From NCBI GenBank assembly GCA_019689515.1, contig JADGHI010000280.1:1-5613 (forward strand): a DNA stretch of 5,613 nucleotides. Reading direction: 5' to 3'. The notes under the pieces were generated by a model. That model ran no database searches. It was not told the DNA's origin and saw only the letters and a program-made list of their open reading frames with translations. This document shows positions 1 to 5,613 of the stretch, piece by piece. Source of the stretch: Acetobacteraceae bacterium. Its GTDB lineage: Bacteria > Pseudomonadota > Alphaproteobacteria > Acetobacterales > Acetobacteraceae. The translations under genes were made by a program, and so were the position numbers. How positions within the stretch are numbered: the stretch's first letter is position 1; every line of letters starts with the position of its first letter.

Positions 1-55
1 TTTTTTTTCAAGCACAAGACGGCATACGACATGACGTCGAGTCTCGTGGGCTCGG
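1..55 (+). other. Illumina flow-cell/P7/i7/Nextera primer contamination at contig end
   Basis: This stretch is a sequencing-library oligo, not genome. Positions 1-8 are poly-T, as in the linker of the surface-grafted P7 oligo. Positions 9-32 match the 24-base P7 sequence except for G-to-C changes at 15 and 30. Positions 33-40 (GACGTCGA) are in the i7 index position; the reverse complement TCGACGTC is, from memory, Nextera XT index N729. Positions 41-55 (GTCTCGTGGGCTCGG) match the 3' part of the Nextera N7xx index primer exactly. The 19-base transposon mosaic end that should follow in a tagmented fragment is absent: sequence changes directly to GC-rich DNA at 56. That fits the index primer having misprimed on genomic DNA. 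Any start codon placed here, such as the ATG at 31, is an artefact. Confidence 0.96.
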
Positions 56-265
56 CCTGGTGGCGCAGCGATGGCGGGCCCCCCGCGGTGCTCGGCCTGA
101 TGGCGGCGCTGCGGCTTCCTGCCGTGGCGAAGGGCGAGGTGCTCCCCGGCCCGCCGCTGGCGGCCCCGGCCGCTTGGACGCTGGCGGTAACCGCCATCGC
201 GGCCTGGGCAGCGGCTGGCCGCGGCGGCGGCGCAACCAAGCCCGCCGCCGCGACGCCGGAGACAC

Positions 266-291
<26 letters not shown>
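56..291 (+). CDS. 3' fragment of an unrecognised, probably membrane-associated protein (5' end lost)
   Basis: The frame running through codons 58-60 onward to a TGA at 289-291 is open across all the genomic DNA here and has almost only G or C at third codon positions until it enters ahcY, which the other plus-strand frames do not show. It encodes about 78 residues, including two hydrophobic stretches (around VLGLMAALRLPAV and AAWTLAVTAIAAWAAA), so a membrane protein C-terminus is plausible. The tail (GGGATKPAAATPETLN...) is polar and Gly/Ala/Thr-rich. It converges on ahcY and the two genes overlap by 26 bp at their 3' ends. The beginning of the gene lies outside the window and the first codons abut the adapter, so residues near 56 may be unreliable. 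I do not recognise a family. It could also be a chance open frame, since stops are scarce in such GC-rich DNA. Confidence 0.42.
220..252. repeat. 11-bp GC-only inverted repeat just past ahcY
   Basis: CGCGGCGGCGG (220-230) and CCGCCGCCGCG (242-252) are perfect reverse complements separated by an 11-base loop. The stem begins 14 bases beyond the ahcY stop codon, where a terminator would be expected. There is no T-run following it on either strand, so it is not a classical intrinsic terminator. It may instead simply reflect repeated GGC/GCC codons in the convergent reading frame. A bidirectional terminator role is only a guess. Confidence 0.25.
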
Positions 292-1678
<1,387 letters not shown>

Positions 1679-1680
1679 GG

Positions 1681-1741
1681 GGCTCTCTCGGATCGGTTGC
1701 AGGGTCCGGCGGGCGCGTAGCACGAGCCATCGGGAGAGGCC
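1681..1741 (-). promoter_or_regulatory. Possible leader RNA pairing that covers the ahcY ribosome binding site
   Basis: In the ahcY transcript, GGCCTCTC (minus strand of 1734-1741) can pair with GAGAGCC (minus strand of 1681-1687) in seven base pairs with one bulged C. GGCTC (minus strand of 1724-1728) could pair with GAGCC in the same target instead. Either helix would hide the purine-rich ribosome binding site just before the start codon. The two alternatives are mutually exclusive, as in a switch, but the stems are short, the loops are about 35-45 bases and no known riboswitch consensus was recognised. Confidence 0.18.
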
Positions 1742-1755
1742 AGGGCGACCGACGA

Positions 1756-1777
1756 GACATAAGGATGTCTTTATGTC
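1756..1777. promoter_or_regulatory. 22-bp imperfect palindrome, candidate operator of ahcY (SahR-like site)
   Basis: The outer arms GACATAA (1756-1762) and TTATGTC (1771-1777) are perfect reverse complements. Across the whole 22 bp, nine of eleven symmetrical pairs match. Its AT-rich composition stands out strongly against the surroundings. Its centre lies about 88 bp upstream of the ahcY start codon, a normal place for a repressor site. From memory, methionine-cycle genes such as ahcY, metK and metH in proteobacteria are controlled by the ArsR-family regulator SahR through AT-rich palindromes of the ATAAAGAT/ATCTTTAT type, and the minus strand here reads ATAAAGACATCCTTAT. That identification is unverified. 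A hairpin with an 8-base loop in the RNA is the alternative. Confidence 0.5.
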
Positions 1778-1822
1778 ACGGAGATGCGAGGTAAGAGGAC
1801 CCGACCGGCGCCTGCCCTACGC

Positions 1823-3718
1823 TCACGCCTTGTCGGTCAGTCCCTCGGCGAAGCCCATCACCAGCTCCTGGATCCGCGCCGGGTCGCTCTGCTCCATCAC
1901 GCGCCGGGCGAAGCGCGCGCAGTCGGCGATGTCGAGCGCGCGCACGGCCTGCTTCGCGCGCGGGATCGCGCTCGCGTTCATCGAGAGGGAGCGGATGCCG
2001 AGGCCGAGCAGCAGCGGGACCAGGCGTGGGTTGCCCGCCATCTCGCCGCAGACCGAGACCGGCATGCGCAGCCGGAGCGCCGCCTCGGTGGCGAATTGCA
2101 CGAGGCGCAGCACCGCCGGGTGCAGCGGGTCGTAGAGGTGCGCGACCTCCGCCTCCGCGCGGTCCACCGCCAGCGTGTACATCGCGAGGTCGTTGGTGCC
2201 GATGGCGAAGAAGTCGGCCTCAAGCGCGATCGCGTCCGCTGCCAGCGCGGCGCCCGGTGTCTCGATCATCACGCCGAGCGGCGGCAGCGGGTCGGGCAGC
2301 TTCTCGCCGCGGCGGCGCAGGCGCCGCGCGACGCGCTCGTAGATCTCGCGCGCCTGCTTCACCTCGGCCGGGACGGTCACCATCGGCAGCAGAATGCGCA
2401 CGCATCCCTTCGCCGCCGCCACGCGCAGGATCGCGGCGAACTGCACCTCGAGCAGCTCCGGCCGCTTTAGCAGCATCCGCACGCCGCGCAGGCCGAGCGC
2501 CGGGTTCGGCCCGGTCAGCGCGGGCACGCCCTCGGCCAGCGCCTCGATGTCCTTCTCGCCGCCCCAGTCGAGGACGCGGATGGTGACCGGCTCGCCGTCC
2601 ATCGCCTCGAGGATCTCGGCGTAGGTCGCGACCTGCGCCTCCTCGTCGGGCAGGTCCTCGCGGTTCATGAAGAGGAACTCGGTGCGCAGCAGGCCGATGC
2701 CCTGCGCGCCGGCCTGGGCGATCAGCGGCAGCTCCGCCGGGATCTCCAGGTTGGCCTGGAGCTCCACCTCCTCCCCGTCGGTCGTGACCGCGGGCAGGCG
2801 GCGCAGCTTGGCGAGCTTCGCCCGCTCCCGCGCGAAGGCGGCGAGCGCATTGCGCGCCGCGGTGAGCGTCGCGGCCGAGGGGTTCAGCGTCACCGTCCCC
2901 GCCGTGCCGTCCAGCACGCAGGGATCGCCGCGCCGCGCCGCCTCGGTCAGCCCGTGGCAGCCGAGCACGGAGGGGATGCCGAGCGCGCGCAGCATGATCG
3001 CGGTGTGCCCGTCGGCGCCGCCCTCCTCGGTGGCGACGCCCGCGATGCGCGCGGGATTGAGCAGGGCGGCGTCCGCCGGGGTCAGCTCCTCGGCGACCAG
3101 GATCGCGCCCTCCGGGATGTCCTTGAAGGAGCGGAAGGGCGAGGCGGTGAGGTTGCGCGTCAGCCGCCGTGCGATCTCGCGCACTTCCTGCGCGCGGCGC
3201 AGCAGACCCGCCTTGTCGTCGTCGCGCGCGGCGAGGATCGCCGCGGCGATCGTCTCCGCCTCGTCCTGCACGGCGGTCTCGGCGGCGACGAGATCGGTCT
3301 CGATGCGCTTGCGCGCGCCGCGGATCAGCCGGGAATTGCCCAGCATCATCGCGTAGGCGTCGAGCAGCGGCGCGAGCTCCTCCTGCGCCTCCTCCGGCAG
3401 TACGCCGATGCGGGTCTTGAGCTTCGCCACCTGCTTGCGCGAGGCGGCGACGGCGTCGGCCAGGCGCTGGCGTTCGGCCTCGACCTCGGCGGCCGCGATG
3501 CCGCGGCGCGGCGCCTCGGCCGGCGGCTCGGTGGTGTCGAAGATCGCGCCGATCGCGACGCCGGGCGAGACCGGGATGCCCTTGAGGCGCGTCTCGCGCG
3601 CCGCCGCGCCGCCACGGCGGCCCGAGGCGGCGGCGGTCCGGGCACGGCCATCGGGGCCGCGCAGCACCGGCGGGACGGCGGCGGGGTCAGCGCCGGTGGT
3701 GTCCGAATCAGCTTTCAT
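1823..3718 (-). CDS. ptsI: Phosphoenolpyruvate-protein phosphotransferase (PTS Enzyme I)
   Basis: Cytosolic first enzyme of the phosphotransferase chain: it autophosphorylates on histidine from phosphoenolpyruvate and donates the phosphate to HPr. The 631-residue protein has an unusual 44-residue Gly/Ala/Arg-rich N-terminal extension before the family's normal start, KGIPVSPGVAIG (46-57). The phosphohistidine is H238 in GGADGHTAIM. The PEP-binding barrel shows R345 in LLRTEFLF, R381 in RVLDWGGEKD, NPALGLRGVR (405-414), PMVTVP, GVMIETPGAA, AIGTNDLAMYTLAVDR (505-520) and the catalytic cysteine C557 in VCGEMAGNP. There is no GAF domain, so it is not the classical nitrogen-type EI, although databases may call it ptsP. 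The ATG lies within ptsH, overlapping it by 11 bases, with GAGG (3728-3731) nine bases upstream. No alternative start is evident near residue 45. The active-site loop has Gly where Ser/Thr usually precedes His. Confidence 0.96.
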   Translation of the reverse strand: MKADSDTTGADPAAVPPVLRGPDGRARTAAASGRRGGAAARETRLKGIPVSPGVAIGAIFDTTEPPAEAPRRGIAAAEVEAERQRLADAVAASRKQVAKLKTRIGVLPEEAQEELAPLLDAYAMMLGNSRLIRGARKRIETDLVAAETAVQDEAETIAAAILAARDDDKAGLLRRAQEVREIARRLTRNLTASPFRSFKDIPEGAILVAEELTPADAALLNPARIAGVATEEGGADGHTAIMLRALGIPSVLGCHGLTEAARRGDPCVLDGTAGTVTLNPSAATLTAARNALAAFARERAKLAKLRRLPAVTTDGEEVELQANLEIPAELPLIAQAGAQGIGLLRTEFLFMNREDLPDEEAQVATYAEILEAMDGEPVTIRVLDWGGEKDIEALAEGVPALTGPNPALGLRGVRMLLKRPELLEVQFAAILRVAAAKGCVRILLPMVTVPAEVKQAREIYERVARRLRRRGEKLPDPLPPLGVMIETPGAALAADAIALEADFFAIGTNDLAMYTLAVDRAEAEVAHLYDPLHPAVLRLVQFATEAALRLRMPVSVCGEMAGNPRLVPLLLGLGIRSLSMNASAIPRAKQAVRALDIADCARFARRVMEQSDPARIQELVMGFAEGLTDKA

Positions 3719-4106
3719 GGAAGCCGGCCTCGACCAGGCCGGTGATCGCCTCGAGCGCTTCCTTGGCGTCCCAACCCTCTGCCTCGATCGTGATCTCGCT
3801 GCCCGGACCGGCGCCGAGCATCATCAGCCCCATGATCGAGCAGGCCGGGACGGTCTGTCCACCGCGCGTCACGCGCAGGCAGGCGGAGTAGCGCTCCGCG
3901 AGCGTCGCCAGCTTCGCCGCGGCGCGGGCGTGCAGTCCGCGGCTGTTGCGGATGGTCAGGGTGCGGCGCAGCACCAGCGCGTCGGCGGCGCCAGACGGGG
4001 TGTCGGCGGCGCAGCCGCAGTCCGCCCGCGGCTCCATGCCGCCGCCGCCCGCCTGCATCCCGGACGCGTCGGGTTCGTGCCGATCGGAGGGGGGCGGGGT
4101 CGTCAC
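3708..4106 (-). CDS. ptsH: HPr phosphocarrier protein with N-terminal extension
   Basis: Small cytosolic phosphocarrier that takes phosphate from Enzyme I and gives it to EIIA. The HPr fold spans roughly residues 44-132: the phosphorylated histidine is H59 in NSRGLHARAA, and the regulatory serine S90 in CSIMGLMML corresponds to Ser46, the target of HPr kinase/phosphorylase. Keeping both suggests dual control and an hprK gene nearby, probably beyond the right edge. I place the start at the GTG at 4106, giving 132 residues, because it forms a GTGA overlap with the EIIA stop and because third-position GC is high from that codon on. ATGs at 4058 and 4037 are in-frame alternatives (116 and 109 residues); none of the three has a strong Shine-Dalgarno. 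The resulting 43-residue N-terminal extension is Pro/Gly/Ala-rich with a CGC pair (residues 30-32), whereas typical HPr is about 85-90 residues. The 3' end overlaps ptsI by 11 bases. Confidence 0.93.
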   Translation of the reverse strand: MTTPPPSDRHEPDASGMQAGGGGMEPRADCGCAADTPSGAADALVLRRTLTIRNSRGLHARAAAKLATLAERYSACLRVTRGGQTVPACSIMGLMMLGAGPGSEITIEAEGWDAKEALEAITGLVEAGFHES

Positions 4107-4681
4107 GGCGCCCGCCGCGCCGAAGCAGGCGCCGCCCCGCCGGGAGCCGCCGCCCCCGGTCGGGCCACCCCGGCCGGCGCTGCGGTGCCGTTCGCCGGGG
4201 TCGGCTCCGGCGCCTCGCCCGCCGGTGCCCGGTCGGCGGCGCACCCGCCTCCGGCAGGGGCCGCCGCCGCGGCAGCGGCGTGGCCGTTCAGCATCTCCGA
4301 GCCGCAGGCGATGTATTTGCGTCCCGCCGCCTGGGCGTGGTCAACCGCTTCGGCCAGGGGCTCGCTGCCGCGCACCTTGGCCAGCTTGACCAGCAGGGGC
4401 AGGTTCACCCCGGCGATCACCTCCACGTCCTTGCGCTGGTCGAGCAGCGACATGGCGAGGTTCGACGGCGTGCCACCCAGGATGTCGGTGAGCACGACGA
4501 CGCCGTCGCCCTCGTCCACGGAATGGATACTTCTGCAGATGTCGGCGCGTCTGCCCTCGATGTCGTCCTCCGGGCCGATGCACACCGTGGCGACGCCGCG
4601 TTGCGGCCCCACCACGTGTTCCATGGCGTGCCGAAGCTCCTCGGCCAGGCGGCCGTGGGTGACCAGTACGAGACCGATCAT
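4103..4681 (-). CDS. ptsM: Mannose-family PTS EIIA protein
   Basis: EIIA component of the mannose family, phosphorylated by HPr and, without a cognate EIIB/EIIC here, probably a regulatory end point of the chain. The domain covers residues 1 to about 130: MIGLVLVTHGRLAEEL carries the phosphorylated H9, and VVVLTDILGGTPSNLA (61-76) is the conserved strand-loop with D66. After GSEMLNGH the protein has a tail of about 58 residues made almost entirely of Ala, Pro and Gly, which is not part of the family domain (usually about 130-150 residues in total). The ATG at 4681 begins the conserved domain exactly and forms an ATGA overlap with the rapZ stop, so translation is probably coupled; the nearest purine-rich site (GGGAGG around 4699-4704) is too far away to serve as a good ribosome binding site. 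An upstream in-frame start at 4882 would only add shadow sequence from within rapZ. Confidence 0.93.
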   Translation of the reverse strand: MIGLVLVTHGRLAEELRHAMEHVVGPQRGVATVCIGPEDDIEGRRADICRSIHSVDEGDGVVVLTDILGGTPSNLAMSLLDQRKDVEVIAGVNLPLLVKLAKVRGSEPLAEAVDHAQAAGRKYIACGSEMLNGHAAAAAAAPAGGGCAADRAPAGEAPEPTPANGTAAPAGVARPGAAAPGGAAPASARRAP

Positions 4682-5613
4682 GGGATGTACGAAAGGGCCT
4701 CCCGCCCCGTCATGGGCTGTGCCGCCTCGGAGGGTCCGGCGCCGCTGCGCGCGTCGTCCTTTCCGGGTGCCGTCCCTGCCGCGAGTTCGCGGTGGACGAT
4801 CTCGGCTTGCCAGCCGTGCCGCAAGAGATGGTTCGCCAGGCGCTCCGCCGCAAGCACCGACCGGTGCCGGCCGCCGGTGCACCCAAGGGCGATGGTCAGG
4901 TACTTCTTTCCCTCGGCCACGTAGCGGGGCAACAGCGGATCGAGGAAGGCCGTCATGCGTTGCCAGAATGGGGCGAATTCCGGATCCGCCTCGATATGCG
5001 CCGCCACCGCCGGGTCGCGGCCGGTCAGCGGCCGCAGCGCCGGGTCGTAGTGCGGGTTGCGCAGGAACCGCAGGTCGAACACCAGGTCCGCCTCGCGCGG
5101 CAGGCCCTTCGAATAGGCGAAGGAGACCACCGTGATCGCCAGCGCGGCCCCCGGCGCCCCCTCCGCGGACCGGAAGCGGCGCGCGATCATCCGCCGCAGC
5201 TCGGGCAAGGGCAGTTCGGAGGTATCGATCATCCAGTCCGCCACCTCGCGCAGCGGCCCGAGCAGCGCCGCCTCCCGCGCGATCCCGTCCGTCACCCGGC
5301 TGCCGAGCGGTCCGCCCGGGGCGAGCGGGTGGCGCCGGCGGGTCTCGGTGAAGCGGCGCAGCAGCACGGCTTCCTCCGCCGTGACGAAGACCAGGGTCAC
5401 GGCGATTTCCGGCCGCCGCCGCAGCCGCTCCAGGAGCCGCAGCGCGGTGGCGGGATCGAAGTCGCGCGTCCGGCTGTCTATGCCCGCGGCCAGGGGCAGG
5501 TCGCCATCGCCGACCAGCGCCTCCAGCACCCCGAGCGGCGGGTTGTCCACCGTCTCGAAGCCGAGATCCTCCAGCGCGCGGAGGATCGAGGCCTTCCCCG
5601 CCCCCGACAGGCC
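4678..5613 (-). CDS. rapZ: RapZ-family nucleotide-binding protein (YvcJ/YhbJ), 5' end truncated by window
   Basis: P-loop protein family: in E. coli RapZ is an RNA-binding adaptor that directs small-RNA decay in control of GlmS, while the role in alphaproteobacteria is less clear. The visible 311 residues begin inside the P-loop (GLSGAGKA) and run to the stop, so only a short N-terminus is missing to the right. Family motifs, numbered from the first visible residue: GIDSRTRDF (44-52), RRFTETRRRHPL (86-97), DTSELPLPEL, SFAYSKGLP (164-172), DLRFLRNPHYDP (180-191) and the C-terminal GCTGGRHRSV (244-253). A GTG at 5550 is not the start, because conserved sequence continues upstream of it. The residue after the P-loop lysine is Ala instead of Ser/Thr. 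About 35 residues after VHREL form a nonconserved Ala/Gly-rich tail. The stop overlaps the EIIA start as ATGA, placing it in the PTS operon. Confidence 0.95.
   Translation of the reverse strand, partial: GLSGAGKASILRALEDLGFETVDNPPLGVLEALVGDGDLPLAAGIDSRTRDFDPATALRLLERLRRRPEIAVTLVFVTAEEAVLLRRFTETRRRHPLAPGGPLGSRVTDGIAREAALLGPLREVADWMIDTSELPLPELRRMIARRFRSAEGAPGAALAITVVSFAYSKGLPREADLVFDLRFLRNPHYDPALRPLTGRDPAVAAHIEADPEFAPFWQRMTAFLDPLLPRYVAEGKKYLTIALGCTGGRHRSVLAAERLANHLLRHGWQAEIVHRELAAGTAPGKDDARSGAGPSEAAQPMTGREALSYIP

Larger units (their letters stand above)
1679..1822 (-). promoter_or_regulatory. ahcY upstream region / ptsI-ahcY intergenic gap
   Basis: This 144-bp gap is the only real non-coding interval between the minus-strand genes. 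It holds a 22-bp AT-rich palindrome (1756-1777) in otherwise GC-rich DNA, and a GAGAGAG ribosome binding site at 1683-1689. I could not place a convincing -35/-10 pair. The hexamers inside the palindrome (for example CATAAA or TTATGT on the minus strand) are possible -10 elements without a good -35. I see no hairpin plus T-run that would end ptsI transcription, so some read-through from the PTS operon into ahcY is possible. Confidence 0.55.

Noticed and set aside
1679..1723. Upstream GTG start of ahcY giving a 485-residue protein
   Set aside because: The extra 15 residues (LRARRTLQPIRESP) do not resemble the family, and a ribosome binding site precedes the ATG at 1678.
1679..1755. SAH or SAM riboswitch in the ahcY leader
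   Set aside because: I compared it from memory with the SAH riboswitch core (GAGGAGCGCUGC ... AGGCUCG) and SAM-II features and found no convincing match. Only weak ribosome-binding-site pairing remains.
3981..4243. Short repeat GTCGGCGGCGC at 3981, 4002 and 4232
   Set aside because: It is explained by GCC/GAC codons in Ala/Asp-rich low-complexity coding sequence; spacing is irregular and there is no array structure.
3408..5135. 575-residue plus-strand open frame across the PTS genes
   Set aside because: It runs antisense to four recognised genes, is Arg/Pro/Ser/Ala-rich low complexity and shows no domain.

Overview
This 5.6 kb window is very GC-rich (AT-rich stretches are rare and conspicuous) and carries five recognisable features in gene order, four of them complete or nearly complete genes on the minus strand. 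Reading in the direction of transcription (right to left) they are rapZ (5' end cut by the window edge), a mannose-type EIIA gene (ptsM), an HPr gene (ptsH), an Enzyme I gene (ptsI) and, after a 144-bp gap, S-adenosylhomocysteine hydrolase (ahcY). This order is the one I associate with the permease-less, regulatory phosphotransferase system of alphaproteobacteria (hprK-rapZ-EIIA-HPr, with ahcY close by). Together with the base composition it suggests a high-GC alphaproteobacterium, probably Rhodospirillales/Acetobacteraceae-like. The taxon is an inference from gene order and protein motifs, not a search result.

Layout: positions 1-55 are not biological. They match a flow-cell poly-T linker, the Illumina P7 oligo, an 8-base i7 index and the Nextera read-2 primer, so the window starts at a contaminated contig end. 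Positions 56-291 (+) look like the 3' end of an unrecognised membrane-protein gene that converges on ahcY and overlaps its 3' end by 26 bp. ahcY occupies 266-1678 (-). Positions 1679-1822 are the only substantial non-coding gap. It holds a 22-bp AT-rich imperfect palindrome that is a good candidate operator for ahcY, and a leader that could fold over the ribosome binding site. ptsI (1823-3718), ptsH (3708-4106), ptsM (4103-4681) and rapZ (4678-5613, partial) overlap one another by 11, 4 and 4 bases, a tightly coupled operon.

How it works together: Enzyme I takes phosphate from phosphoenolpyruvate and passes it to HPr (His), which passes it to EIIA (His). No EIIB/EIIC permease is seen, so the chain is likely regulatory. 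HPr also keeps the serine that HPr kinase phosphorylates, so an hprK gene is expected just beyond the right edge. RapZ is the usual companion of this cluster. ahcY recycles S-adenosylhomocysteine and probably has its own promoter and regulator. I did not find an undescribed system. The most consequential observation is the sequencing-adapter contamination at the left end. The most interesting biological ones are the ahcY operator candidate, the EIIA-HPr-EI gene order that mirrors the fused protein DhaM, the altered RapZ P-loop, and the low-complexity extensions at every PTS gene junction.
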